A stretch of 64,000 nt of DNA from UBA964 sp031382085 (GCA_031382085.1 JANMYM010000015.1:62001-126000), one strand, 5' to 3'; positions 8,359 through 17,801 are shown, counted from the stretch's first letter. The notes: generated by a model from the sequence alone, not told the origin. Made by a program: numbers and translations.

Positions 8359-9285
8359 ATGAACAAAGCCCAACCCAAGTCCATTGAAATTGTCGAAGTC
8401 GGGCCTCGTGATGGCTTGCAGAGTGAATCCGGCGTCTTTTCTACGGCGGACAAGGTTGAATTCATCAATCAACTGATCGCGGCGGGTCTGCGGCGCCTCG
8501 AAATTACCAGTTTCGTGAATCCCAAGAAGGTCCCGCAGATGGCAGATGCGGAGGCCGTGCTGGCGGCGCTAACAAGGCGCTCTGACGTGCGTTACGTGGG
8601 CCTGGTACTCAATCAGAAAGGCTTTGAGCGCGCCGCGGCCGCCGGCTGCAACGAAATCGGCATGGCAGTGGTCGCCAGCGACACGTTCAATCGGCGCAAC
8701 CAGGGAGTAGGCACCGAAGAGTCCATCGCCGCTTGGCTGCAAATTGCCCGTGAAGCCCACGCGCAGGGCATTCGTCCGCAAGTGACGGTGTCGGCGGCAT
8801 TCGGCTGTCCCTTTGAAGGCGAAGTGCCGGTCGCTCGGGTTATTGAAGTCGCCAAGCGAGTCGCGGAAGGTAATCCGCATGAAATAGCATTCGCCGACAC
8901 CATCGGTGTGGGCGTGCCGTCCCAAGTGAGTGAGATTCTGGGGCGTGCCCGCGAGGCCCTGCCTGGTACGCGCTTGCGCTGCCATTTTCACAACACGCGC
9001 AATACCGGCCTGGCCAATGCCTATGCGGCGCTCATGGAAGGTGCGCATGCGCTGGATGCCAGCACCGGCGGGATTGGCGGCTGTCCTTTCGCGCCGGCGG
9101 CCACCGGCAACATTCCGACCGAAGACTTGGTCTATATGCTGCATCGCGCCGGCATCCAGACGGGCGTGGACCTGGACGCGCTGATCGAGACCGCGCGCTG
9201 GCTGCAAGGCCCGCTCGGCCGGGTGCCGCCGGGCATGCTCGCAAAGGCCGGAGCCTTTCCGCGGACAGTGAACCAAGCCGCTTGA
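8359..9285 (+). CDS. Hydroxymethylglutaryl-CoA lyase-like enzyme (DRE-TIM metallolyase)
   Basis: 308 residues from the ATG at 8359; a TTG 18 bases upstream is possible but has no better binding site. Family signatures: EVGPRDGLQSE near residue 12 (metal/catalytic Asp-Arg), TSFVNPKKVPQMAD, AAFGCPFEGEVP, ADTIGVG, RCHFHNTRNTGLAN and the active-site loop GIGGCPFAPAATGNIPTEDLVYML with its catalytic Cys. Known reaction of the family: C-C cleavage of 3-hydroxy-3-methylglutaryl-CoA or related 3-hydroxyacyl-CoA to acetyl-CoA plus a keto product. Placed opposite a CoA-transferase, it fits a CoA-bound cleavage step. It reads into hyuA-like and hyuB-like genes. Confidence 0.88.
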   Translation: MNKAQPKSIEIVEVGPRDGLQSESGVFSTADKVEFINQLIAAGLRRLEITSFVNPKKVPQMADAEAVLAALTRRSDVRYVGLVLNQKGFERAAAAGCNEIGMAVVASDTFNRRNQGVGTEESIAAWLQIAREAHAQGIRPQVTVSAAFGCPFEGEVPVARVIEVAKRVAEGNPHEIAFADTIGVGVPSQVSEILGRAREALPGTRLRCHFHNTRNTGLANAYAALMEGAHALDASTGGIGGCPFAPAATGNIPTEDLVYMLHRAGIQTGVDLDALIETARWLQGPLGRVPPGMLAKAGAFPRTVNQAA

Positions 9286-9354
9286 GCGCTGGTGACAATT
9301 TCCTGCTATTTTTCGCGGGTTCCTAATTCCTTCCTGTGAGCCCAAGGGGGGCGC

Positions 9355-11451
9355 ATGTCATATCGATTGGGTGTAGATGTTGGCGGCACGTTCACGGACC
9401 TGCTGCTGGTCAATGAAAAAACCGGAATGACCTGGTCGGCCAAAGTGCCGTCCACACCAAAGGATCAATCGGTCGGGGTTCTAAACGGCCTCACGCGGGT
9501 CTGCGAAAAAGCGGGTATCAACCCGACGCAGATCGACCACGTGATGCATGGCACGACGGTCGCGACTAACACGGTGCTAACAGGCACCGGCGCTCGTTGT
9601 GGCCTGGTCACCACCAAGGGCTATCGGCAGGTGCTGCAGATTGCGCGCTCCTACGTGCCCGGTGGGCTCGGTGGCTGGGTGATTTACAATAAATCGCTGC
9701 CAATGGCGCCGTTAGCCTGCACCATCGAGGCGGACGAGCGCGTCAGCGCCAAGGGCGAAGTCATACGCGCGCTGGATGAGGCCGCGCTGCGTGTCAGCCT
9801 GCGCACGCTCAAGTCGCAGAAGATCGAAGCGCTGACTGTATCGCTGATCAACTCGTTCGCTAACGAGGCGCACGAACGACGCGTCAAGAAAATTGCCCAG
9901 GAAGAGCTGCCGGGCATTCCGGTGTCGCTGTCTTCGGATGTCGTTCCGGAGATGCAGGAATATGAACGCACCGTAACCACGGTCGCCAATTCCTACGTCG
10001 GGCCGCGCGTCGATCGCTACGTGAAGAATCTACAGGCCAAGCTAAATCAGGCTGCGCAAAACGTCAAGTTGCACATCCTGCGCTCGGATGGCGGACTGGC
10101 TTCGGCATCTTCTGCGGCGGAATTCCCGGTGAATCTGCTGATGTCGGGTCCTGCCGGTGGCGTCACCGGCGCGCTGTGGGTGGCGGTGCAGGCCGGATTC
10201 AAGAATCTTCTGACCGTGGACGTCGGCGGCACCTCGACCGACGTCGCGCTCATTCAGAACGGCGAGGCGCGGCTACGTCGCGAAACGACGGTGGGCGACG
10301 TCATCGTGCGCGCTTCATCGGTCGATATTCGCACCGTTGGTGCGGGTGGTGGCTCGATCGCGCACGTGCCCGAATTGACCAAGGCGTTGCGCGTAGGGCC
10401 GCAATCTGCTGGCGCTGATCCCGGTCCCGCCGCCTACAATAAAGGTGGCACGGAACCGACCGTGACCGACGCCAATATCGTGTTAGGTTATCTGCCCGAG
10501 ATGCAAAAACTGGGTGGCGACATGGCGCTGGATCGAGCGCTCGCAACCAAGGCGGTGCAGAAGGTTGCCGACTCCCTCAAGCTGTCAATCAAGGACGCGG
10601 CGCTGGGCATCTACAGCATCGTCAACGAAAACATGGTTGGCGCGCTGCGCCTGGTTTCGGTCGAACAGGGCTACGATCCGCGCGACTACGCGTTGATCGC
10701 TTTCGGCGGCGCGGGTCCGCTGCATTCCAACGCGTTGTCGCGATTGCTGGGTTCCTGGCCGTCGATCATTCCACCAGGTCCGGGCGTGTTGTGCGCGTTA
10801 GGTGATGCAACTACCGCAGTGCGCGACGAACGTGCCCGTACCTACGTGCGCCGTTTCCAGGACACGAGTGCCAGGGAAATCGAACAGATCCTCAAGTCGC
10901 TGGCGGCTGATGCGTCCAAGGCCATCGAAGGCGAGGGCGTCGCCAAGAGCGAAATCACAACCACATATCAAGTGGATCTGCGGTACCACGGGCAGGGTCT
11001 GAGATTGACGATCGCGGTCGATCTCAAAGACCTGCAGAAACGTGGCCTGAAGTCGGTGTCCGATCAATTCGACGAAGAGCACAAACGCCTTTTCACGTTT
11101 GCATTGCCGCTGGAGCATGAACTGGTTACGTTGCGCGCCGCGGTTCAGGGCCGCGGAATCAGCATCAAACGTCAGATGGCCGCCAAGGGCGGATCAGACC
11201 CGAAAGCAGCGGCGATTGCGAAACAGAAGGCGTACATGGAAGGCAAGGACGTCACCGCGACGGTCTACGACCGCGCTAAATTGAAGGCGGGCAACAAGAT
11301 CAAGGGTCCCGCCATCGTGGTGGAAATGGATTCGACCACTGTCATCCTGACCAAGCACACAGGCACGGTCGACAAGTATGGAAATATTTTGATCTACCCG
11401 GACGGTTTCAAAATCTCGAAAGGCAAGGCTCCGAAGAAAGGTAAGAGGTAA
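9355..11451 (+). CDS. HyuA-like hydantoinase/oxoprolinase ATP-dependent subunit
   Basis: 698 residues. N-terminal GVDVGGTFTDLLLV is the actin-fold phosphate loop typical of HyuA; HVMHGTTVATNTVLTGTGARCGLVTTKGYR follows, then EYERTVTTVANSYVGP, LLMSGPAGGVTGA, TVDVGGTSTDVALI and GAGGGSIAH, and the C-terminal jelly-roll-like part ending in PAIVVEMDSTTVI. Enzymes with this subunit (5-oxoprolinase, N-methylhydantoinase, acetone/acetophenone carboxylases) use ATP to activate a cyclic amide, ketone or bicarbonate. Preceded by AAGGGGGG 6-8 bases before the ATG, a strong binding site. The hyuB-like gene follows after 5 bases. Confidence 0.9.
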   Translation: MSYRLGVDVGGTFTDLLLVNEKTGMTWSAKVPSTPKDQSVGVLNGLTRVCEKAGINPTQIDHVMHGTTVATNTVLTGTGARCGLVTTKGYRQVLQIARSYVPGGLGGWVIYNKSLPMAPLACTIEADERVSAKGEVIRALDEAALRVSLRTLKSQKIEALTVSLINSFANEAHERRVKKIAQEELPGIPVSLSSDVVPEMQEYERTVTTVANSYVGPRVDRYVKNLQAKLNQAAQNVKLHILRSDGGLASASSAAEFPVNLLMSGPAGGVTGALWVAVQAGFKNLLTVDVGGTSTDVALIQNGEARLRRETTVGDVIVRASSVDIRTVGAGGGSIAHVPELTKALRVGPQSAGADPGPAAYNKGGTEPTVTDANIVLGYLPEMQKLGGDMALDRALATKAVQKVADSLKLSIKDAALGIYSIVNENMVGALRLVSVEQGYDPRDYALIAFGGAGPLHSNALSRLLGSWPSIIPPGPGVLCALGDATTAVRDERARTYVRRFQDTSAREIEQILKSLAADASKAIEGEGVAKSEITTTYQVDLRYHGQGLRLTIAVDLKDLQKRGLKSVSDQFDEEHKRLFTFALPLEHELVTLRAAVQGRGISIKRQMAAKGGSDPKAAAIAKQKAYMEGKDVTATVYDRAKLKAGNKIKGPAIVVEMDSTTVILTKHTGTVDKYGNILIYPDGFKISKGKAPKKGKR

Positions 11452-11456
11452 CGCAC

Positions 11457-13373
11457 ATGCCAGCAGTCATTGTTGAGCGCAACAAGAAGCGCATGAAGAA
11501 GGTGAAGGTCGACACCGTCACCATCGACATTATCGAGAGTGCGTTACGCAACGCTCGTTACGAAATGGACACGGTGCTGTTCCGTACGGCGATGTCGCCT
11601 GGTATTCGTGAGCAGCACGATGAATTCCCGATGATCGCGAACCTGGAAGGCAAGATGGTTGTCGGCCAGTTCGGCTCCTTCATCTGGGGCTTCATGCAGG
11701 GTTACGAAGGCACGGTCGAAGAAGGCGACATCTTCCTGACCTCGGATCCGTACTCGGTCAATGGCGCAATCAGCCATGCCAACGACTGGCTTATGCTGAT
11801 GCCGATTTACCGCGCCGGTCGCATCATTGCCTGGTCGGCCATGTTTGGTCACATGACGGACGTCGGCGGCAAGGTGCCGGGATCGCTGCCAACCGACGGC
11901 ACGACAATATACGAAGACGGCATGGTCATTCCGCCCATCAAGATTTACAAGAAGGGTGTTCTGAACGAGGACGTACTCAAGGTTGTGCTGCACAACTGCC
12001 GCCTGCCGCACTGGAATCTCTCGGACTTCAATGCCATCACGGCTGCCTTGCGCACGGCGAGCATTCGTTGCGTCGAGATCGCCGAGCGCTTTGGCGACGA
12101 CGTGTTCTATTCCGCGATGGACGCAATGCTGGAGCGCAACAAGCGCGCGATGCGCGAACTCATCAAGCGGACAGTGCCCGAGAAGAGGCAGTATTTCGAG
12201 GATTACATCTGTGACGACGGTCTGGGCATGGGGCCGTACAAAATCGCTTGTACGATGTGGCGCGAAGGTGACAAATGCATCTTCGATTTCGCGGGCACGG
12301 ATCCGCAGTCGATGTCCTCGATCAATTTCCTGTTGAACGAGGAAATGTTCAAGATGTTCGCCGGCGTGTACATGATCATGGTCTTCGACCCGCAGATACT
12401 GTTCAATGACGGTTTCTATGACCTGATGGAAGTGCGCATTCCGGCCGGCACGCTGCTCAAGCCCTTGAAGCCAGCGGCGCTGTCCTGCCGTACCCATGCG
12501 CTCGGCCGCATCTTTGACATCCTCGGCGGCTTGTTAGGTCAGGGCAATCCGGACTTCATGTGCGCGGCCGGATTCTCCGACAGCCCGCACTTCATGTACT
12601 CAGGTTACGACAAGAACGGCGAGTGGTACCAGCTCTACCAGATCACCTTTGGCGGCATCCCGGGCAAGCCGTTCGGCGATGGCCCGGATGGTCACTCACT
12701 GTGGCCATCGTTCACTAACGTGCCTAACGAGTTCCTGGAAAGCTATTTCCCGCTGCGCATCGATATCTACGAAACCATCCCGGACACCGGCGGCCCGGGC
12801 AAGAACCGCGGCGGCAATGGATTGCGCATCGGATACCGGTTCCTGGAGCCGGGTGAGATCTCGATCCACGACGATCGCTGGCTCACCTATCCCTGGGGTG
12901 CCAATGGCGGCCTGCCGGGTGCACGCAGCCGCAAGCTGCTGCAGCGCGCCAACGGCACCGAGGAACTGATGCCGTCCAAGATCGACCACATCAAGGTCGA
13001 AACGGGCGATCTTCTAATTGCCGATACCTGGGGCGGCGGCGGCTGGGGCGACCCAACCGAGCGCGCTGCGAACCAGGTGGCTTTCGACGTCGCGGCCGGA
13101 TTGGTGACGGTTGAGGGTGCCAAGCGTTACGGCGTCGTGTTGAAGGCGGACAATTCAGTCAACACGGCTGCCACCGACGCACTTCGCGCCGAGCTGCGCG
13201 CCAACCGTGGGCCCAAGAAGATCTTCGATCGCGGCTTTGAGACCATCGAAGAACTGAAGGGCCGTTGCAAGGCGGAAACCGGTCTCGCTCCTCCGGTTCC
13301 ACCGCGTTTCACCAAGTGGGCCAAAGTAGCGTCTGAAGCTGCGACGAGAAAGGCCAAGGAAAAAGCGGCGTGA
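11457..13373 (+). CDS. HyuB-like hydantoinase/oxoprolinase subunit
   Basis: 638 residues, partner of the preceding gene. Typical HyuB features: VTIDIIESALRNARYEMDTVLFRTAMSPGIREQHDEF near the N-terminus, DPYSVNGAISHANDW, a HMTDVGGKVPGS segment, GGNGLRIGYRF and GGGGWGDPTERA near residue 520. The first 18 residues are unusually basic (NKKRMKKVKV). The pair forms the catalytic complex of ATP-dependent hydantoinases or related carboxylases. No third small subunit (as in acetone carboxylase AcxC) follows, which favours a hydrolase over acetone carboxylase. A strong terminator closes this unit. Confidence 0.9.
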   Translation: MPAVIVERNKKRMKKVKVDTVTIDIIESALRNARYEMDTVLFRTAMSPGIREQHDEFPMIANLEGKMVVGQFGSFIWGFMQGYEGTVEEGDIFLTSDPYSVNGAISHANDWLMLMPIYRAGRIIAWSAMFGHMTDVGGKVPGSLPTDGTTIYEDGMVIPPIKIYKKGVLNEDVLKVVLHNCRLPHWNLSDFNAITAALRTASIRCVEIAERFGDDVFYSAMDAMLERNKRAMRELIKRTVPEKRQYFEDYICDDGLGMGPYKIACTMWREGDKCIFDFAGTDPQSMSSINFLLNEEMFKMFAGVYMIMVFDPQILFNDGFYDLMEVRIPAGTLLKPLKPAALSCRTHALGRIFDILGGLLGQGNPDFMCAAGFSDSPHFMYSGYDKNGEWYQLYQITFGGIPGKPFGDGPDGHSLWPSFTNVPNEFLESYFPLRIDIYETIPDTGGPGKNRGGNGLRIGYRFLEPGEISIHDDRWLTYPWGANGGLPGARSRKLLQRANGTEELMPSKIDHIKVETGDLLIADTWGGGGWGDPTERAANQVAFDVAAGLVTVEGAKRYGVVLKADNSVNTAATDALRAELRANRGPKKIFDRGFETIEELKGRCKAETGLAPPVPPRFTKWAKVASEAATRKAKEKAA

Positions 13374-13421
13374 CCGCGCTCTCCTGGGACCGATATCAGT
13401 AATCTGATACGTTTCGATCCA

Positions 13422-13455
13422 GGGCCCCGGGCTTGCAAAGGTCCGGGGCCCTTTT
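13422..13455 (+). terminator. Rho-independent terminator after the hyuB-like gene
   Basis: GGGCCCCGG at 13422-13430 pairs perfectly with CCGGGGCCC at 13443-13451, followed by TTTT. It separates the lyase-hyuA-hyuB unit from the second cysteine hydrolase, so that gene needs its own promoter or read-through. Confidence 0.85.
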
Positions 13456-13485
13456 GTTAGGCTACCGCCAACGGGGCTGAAATCC

Positions 13486-14103
13486 ATGAGCGATACGTAC
13501 AAACAGGTCGGCTATTCCGCAACCGACATTGGCTGGGGTCGCAAGGCGGCGGTACTGGTGGTCGACTGGCAGACGGCCTTCACAGACCCGAAATTCCCGC
13601 TCGGCGGACTACCGCGACTGCATGCGGCGCGCGACCACACCGCAGCGCTGCTGAAGGTGGCCCGGGCTAACAAAGTGCCGGTGGCCGCGTGCTATACAGC
13701 CTATGGCAGTTCCGGGGACATGCCCCATTGGAAAGTGCAGGCAGTGCGCGATGACTTCTATCACGGCCACGATTGCACACTCATGGACCCGAAGATCTTC
13801 GATGCCGGCGATTTCACCTACTGCAAGAATGCGCCCTCGATGTTTTTCCAGACGCCGCTGGTGACATTTCTGGTTCGTGAAAATGTCGACACCGTGATTG
13901 TCACCGGATGCACGACCAGTGGCTGCGTGCGGGCAACCATCGTCGATGCCTTTTCATTCGGATTCAGAGTGCAGATCGCCGCGGATTGTTGTGGCGACGC
14001 AGAGGAGGGGCCGCACAACGACACCCTGCGCGACTGCGGCAGGCGTTATGCCGACGTCACGACGCGTGCCGTTGCCGAGCAGTGGTTAGCCCAGTCTCGC
14101 TGA
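13486..14103 (+). CDS. Isochorismatase-superfamily cysteine hydrolase 2
   Basis: 205 residues. The catalytic set is present: Asp in VLVVDWQTAF near residue 24, Lys in DFTYCKNAPSMFF near 111, Cys in VTGCTTSGCVRAT near 145. It resembles the N-carbamoylsarcosine amidohydrolase/biuret hydrolase branch in length and in the DWQ and TTSGCVRA motifs. Directly after a HyuA/HyuB pair this recalls the creatinine route, where N-methylhydantoin is opened by a HyuAB enzyme and the carbamoyl product is cut by a cysteine hydrolase. That is an analogy, not proof; the CoA genes nearby do not belong to that route. Confidence 0.87.
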   Translation: MSDTYKQVGYSATDIGWGRKAAVLVVDWQTAFTDPKFPLGGLPRLHAARDHTAALLKVARANKVPVAACYTAYGSSGDMPHWKVQAVRDDFYHGHDCTLMDPKIFDAGDFTYCKNAPSMFFQTPLVTFLVRENVDTVIVTGCTTSGCVRATIVDAFSFGFRVQIAADCCGDAEEGPHNDTLRDCGRRYADVTTRAVAEQWLAQSR

Positions 14104-14152
14104 CCGATCCGGGCCACCGCGCCTGGCAATGTTTAGTGTATCGTCGGACGCC

Positions 14153-16360
14153 ATGAGTAATTTGCTATCGCGTCGGAATTTCCTGCAGGTGGGTGTCGCC
14201 GGCAGCGGCGGATTGTTGCTGGGGTGCCAGGCGTCACCGCCGGCCAGACCAGCAGCAGCCGCTGCCGTGCCAGCTGCGCCCGTTAGTGCAACACCTCCGG
14301 CCGGACCCGGTCGATTTGGTATCTATATTGAAATTGCCACTGATGGCGTCATTGCGCTGGTCAGTCCGCAATCCGAAATGGGTCAGGGCGTTCACGATGG
14401 CCTCGCCAAAATACTCGCCGATGAACTGGATGCGGACTGGGGCGCGGTCCAGATTCGCCTGCCGTGGGCGGACCCGGGGTTTGCCAGCCCGCTGATCAAG
14501 CGCCAGCGGACGGCTAACAGCGACTCAACCGTCAACTACTATCAGGCGCTGCGCGAGGTCGGTGCTGGCGCCCGCGAGATGCTGTTGCAGGCGGGCGCGC
14601 AGCGCCTCGGCGTTCCCGCCGCAGAGTGCCGCACCAGCCAGTCGCAGGTCATCCACGTCGCCAGCGGCCGGCATTTTTCCTACGGCGAACTGGCCGCCCA
14701 GGCCGCTGCCGTACCGGTGCCCGCCAAGCCACGTCTCAAGTCGCCGGACCAATTCACGCTCATCGGCAAACCGACGCTGCGCAAGGACAGTTTGCTCAAG
14801 GTGGATGGCAGCGCGGTTTTCGGTATCGATGTTAGGTTGGACGGCATGCTGTACGCGGTGCTCAGCCGCTCGCCGGCGGTCACCAGCAAACTGGTCAGTT
14901 TCGAGCGCGATGCGGTGCTGCGATCGCCTGGCGTCATTGATGCATTTGCCGTAACGGATGGCGTGGCGGTGGTAGCCAAGTCGACCTGGCAGGCGCGCCG
15001 CGCCGCCGAATCGTTGGTCGCACAGTTTGATACCAGCGCCGCCAAAGAAGTCGAACAAAGCCAGATCAGGGCGCGTCTGCACGCGGCGCTGGATAACGAT
15101 GCGGAAGCGCTCGCCGGCCGCGCGGTATTCGGTGGTGCGCCGTTCGACAAGGCAGCAACACTGGCGGCGCTGGCCGCAGCGCCGGTCAAAAAGGAGTGGA
15201 CCTATGAAGTGCCGTTCCTGGCACATGCGGCACTCGAACCTCTGACTGCAACAGCCGTCGTGCGCGATGACGGCGCCGAAGTCTGGGCACCCACGCAACA
15301 GCCGGATACGACGGCCGACATGGTCGCGCAGATAACCGGGTTGGCGCGCCAGAGCTGCCGTGTCAACGTGACATTCCTGGGCGGCGGTTTCGGGCGCAAG
15401 TTCGAAACCGATTTTGTGCGGCAAGCGGTCGAAATAGCTAACAAACTGCGCAACCGGCCGGTCAAGCTGACCTGGACGCGCGAGCAGGATTTTCGCCACG
15501 ACCGGTATCGCCCGGGACATGTGACGCGCAGTCGCGTCGGACTGGACCGCGACGGCAACATCCTCGCCATGCATTCGCGCATCACGGGTATCAGCATGTG
15601 GCGCTACAAGGGCCGGCAGCTGCCACCTGGATCCGGAGATCCCTTTGCCACCGGCGGCCTGATCAACGACCGCTATGCGATACCAAGCGCCTATGTCGAC
15701 AACGTTGTGACCAATGAACCCATTCCGGTGGGTACCTGGCGCTCGGTGTCGCAATCGATGAACTGTTTTTTCTTCGAGAGCGCGATTGAAGACATCTGTG
15801 CTTTCACGCGTCAGGATTCACTGGTGCTGCGGAAAAAACTACTGGCCAAGGACGCACGCGCGGTCGCATTGTTAGATGTTCTGGCGAGCAATGGCAATTG
15901 GGGCCAGCGTCTGCCCAAGGGACGGGGTCGGGGCTTGGCTTATTCGCAGGGATTCGGTTCCTATTGCGGGCAGATATTCGAAGTTGAAGTGCGAGGCAAG
16001 AATGTGCATATCAACCGCATTATCTGCGTATTTGACTGCGGTCTCGTCATCGATCCGAAATTCGTCGAAGCACAGATCGTCGGTGGCATCGTCTGGGGCC
16101 TGAGCGCAGCGCGGGACGGCCAGATCACCTTTGCGAAAGGCGGCGCCGTCGAGACCAATTTCCAAAATGCGCCGATCATCCGCATGCCCGAGATGCCAGC
16201 GGTCGAAGTGTATTTGTTAGCGGGTGACAGCAAGCCGGGTGGGGCAGGCGAGGCCAGTGTGCCGCCGACGGCGCCAGCGCTCGCCAGCGCCATCTATGCC
16301 GCCACTGGCCGTCGCCCGCGGCGGTTGCCGCTCAGCAGCGACGGCTATCGCTTCCTCTAG
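14153..16360 (+). CDS. Tat-exported lipoprotein of the xanthine dehydrogenase/isoquinoline oxidoreductase beta-subunit family
   Basis: 735 residues from the ATG at 14153; an ATG 24 bases upstream would add residues before the signal and is less likely. The N-terminus has a twin-arginine signal (SRRNFLQVG) and a lipobox LLLGC with Cys25 as the acylation site, so it is likely an anchored periplasmic protein. The mature part has the molybdopterin-cytosine-dinucleotide-binding signatures MGQGVHDGLAKILADELDADW, GGGFGRKFETDF, VKLTWTREQDFRHDRYRP and, near the end, GGAGEASVPPTAPA with the catalytic-type Glu. The usual [2Fe-2S] alpha subunit and cytochrome are absent here, so it must borrow them or work alone. 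Confidence 0.87.
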   Translation: MSNLLSRRNFLQVGVAGSGGLLLGCQASPPARPAAAAAVPAAPVSATPPAGPGRFGIYIEIATDGVIALVSPQSEMGQGVHDGLAKILADELDADWGAVQIRLPWADPGFASPLIKRQRTANSDSTVNYYQALREVGAGAREMLLQAGAQRLGVPAAECRTSQSQVIHVASGRHFSYGELAAQAAAVPVPAKPRLKSPDQFTLIGKPTLRKDSLLKVDGSAVFGIDVRLDGMLYAVLSRSPAVTSKLVSFERDAVLRSPGVIDAFAVTDGVAVVAKSTWQARRAAESLVAQFDTSAAKEVEQSQIRARLHAALDNDAEALAGRAVFGGAPFDKAATLAALAAAPVKKEWTYEVPFLAHAALEPLTATAVVRDDGAEVWAPTQQPDTTADMVAQITGLARQSCRVNVTFLGGGFGRKFETDFVRQAVEIANKLRNRPVKLTWTREQDFRHDRYRPGHVTRSRVGLDRDGNILAMHSRITGISMWRYKGRQLPPGSGDPFATGGLINDRYAIPSAYVDNVVTNEPIPVGTWRSVSQSMNCFFFESAIEDICAFTRQDSLVLRKKLLAKDARAVALLDVLASNGNWGQRLPKGRGRGLAYSQGFGSYCGQIFEVEVRGKNVHINRIICVFDCGLVIDPKFVEAQIVGGIVWGLSAARDGQITFAKGGAVETNFQNAPIIRMPEMPAVEVYLLAGDSKPGGAGEASVPPTAPALASAIYAATGRRPRRLPLSSDGYRFL

Positions 16361-16370
16361 CTGACTTCCC

Positions 16371-17801
16371 GTGTCGGTTCGGACAACAGGCTTCTGGCTG
16401 GGCGTCATGGCTTTCATCGCCATGCTCAGTCTCGCGCCGCCGGTGGATATGCCGCTGCCGGCCTGGCGTACCGCGGCGGTAACCGCGCTGATGGCAGTAT
16501 GGTGGTTCACGGAGGCCATACCGGTGGCGTTAACCGGCACCCTGCCATTTTTGCTCCTGCCCGTGCTAGGTGTGCAGCGCAGCGAGAAAGTTGCCGCCAA
16601 TTACATGTCGCCTGTCATTTTCCTGGTGTTAGGTAGCGCGATGCTGGGCCTGGCTCTGGAGAAGTGGGGGCTGCATCGGCGCGTCGCATTGATGGTGTTG
16701 AGACGATCCGCCGCTACTCCCGGTGCGTTGTTGTTTGCAGTAATGGCTGTTACAGCGTTTGCGTCAATGTGGATCAACAACTCGGCCGCAACAGTCATGA
16801 TGTTGCCGATCGCTGCCGCCGTGTTAGGCGCGAGCACCCGCAGCATGGATGTTCGTGGCGTGCCGACCAACGAAGCCGAAAGGCGCTATGCCAGCGCCAT
16901 GGTGCTGGGCGTTGCCTGGGCGTCAAACATCGGTGGCCTGGGAACGCTGATCGGCACCCCGGTCAATGTCGTCGCCGCGGCGGCGATCGACAAGGTGCTG
17001 CATGTTCACGTCGGCTTTATCGAGTGGCTTGTATTTGGCGTCCCCATCGTGCTGGTGGCGCTGCCCATGGGTTGGTGGTTGTTATGCCGCGCGGTTATGG
17101 GCGCCGCTCCCGTGGCGGCGCGCCGCGAGGATGTATTGCTGGCGCTGGGACCCATGGATCCCCTCGGCAAGGCCGAGTGGCGGACTCTCATCGTGCTGCT
17201 GGCGACCTTTGCAGGCTGGGTCGCGGTGCCATGGCTGGAAAAGGCGCTGCCCGGTTTCGGGGATGCCTCGGTGTCATTGGTTGCGGCTCTGGCATTGTGC
17301 CTGCTGCCGGCAGGCACCGGCGATACATTGCTCGCATGGAAGGATACGCTTCGAGCACCCTGGTACCTGGTATTTTTGTTAGGTGGTGGCATTGCGCTTG
17401 CAGATGCGGTGACCGGCAGCGGGCTCGCCAGCTGGGTAGGTGGCGCCATCAGAGGCTTCTCGAGCCAGCCGGTGTGGGTGCTGCTGCCGCTGCTGGCTTT
17501 ATCGCTGATCCTGATCACCGAATGTGCAAGCAACGTTGCGACCGCGGCAACTTTTATTCCCTTGGTAGCCGCACTGGCATTGGGAGGCGGCCACGATGCC
17601 GTGCTGTTCTGTGTCCTTGCCGGAGTCGCCGCCAGCTGGGGATTTGCCAATCCAGCAGGAACTTCGTCCAATGCGATGGCTTTTGCGACTGGAAATGTCC
17701 GCATGCCAGAAATGGTTCGGTCCGGTCTGTGGTTCGATCTGGCAGGGGCGTTGCTGCTCGCAGCCGTGTGCGCTGTGTTTGTGCCGCTGGCAATGGGCTA
17801 G
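16371..17801 (+). CDS. SLC13/DASS family anion (di/tricarboxylate or related) transporter
   Basis: 476 residues from a GTG 10 bases after the preceding stop; an ATG at 16407 is a second choice. About eleven membrane helices. Both DASS signature Ser-Asn-Thr-type loops are visible: WINNSAATVMMLPIA near 130 and ECASNVATAATFIPL near 385, and the WASNIGGLGTLIGTPVNVV segment. The family imports dicarboxylates, citrate, sulfate or similar anions, usually with sodium. As the last gene of the cluster it probably brings in the acid substrate, or a product such as a dicarboxylate. Confidence 0.88.
   Translation: MSVRTTGFWLGVMAFIAMLSLAPPVDMPLPAWRTAAVTALMAVWWFTEAIPVALTGTLPFLLLPVLGVQRSEKVAANYMSPVIFLVLGSAMLGLALEKWGLHRRVALMVLRRSAATPGALLFAVMAVTAFASMWINNSAATVMMLPIAAAVLGASTRSMDVRGVPTNEAERRYASAMVLGVAWASNIGGLGTLIGTPVNVVAAAAIDKVLHVHVGFIEWLVFGVPIVLVALPMGWWLLCRAVMGAAPVAARREDVLLALGPMDPLGKAEWRTLIVLLATFAGWVAVPWLEKALPGFGDASVSLVAALALCLLPAGTGDTLLAWKDTLRAPWYLVFLLGGGIALADAVTGSGLASWVGGAIRGFSSQPVWVLLPLLALSLILITECASNVATAATFIPLVAALALGGGHDAVLFCVLAGVAASWGFANPAGTSSNAMAFATGNVRMPEMVRSGLWFDLAGALLLAAVCAVFVPLAMG

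Noticed and set aside
11457..13373. Acetone or acetophenone carboxylase instead of hydantoinase for the HyuA/HyuB pair
   Set aside because: Not excluded by sequence, but no small third subunit or further carboxylase genes follow and amide hydrolases sit beside it, so the hydrolase reading is preferred.
14525..15754. A 409-codon frame opposite the molybdoenzyme gene
   Set aside because: Antisense to a gene with continuous family signatures; no binding site or domain.
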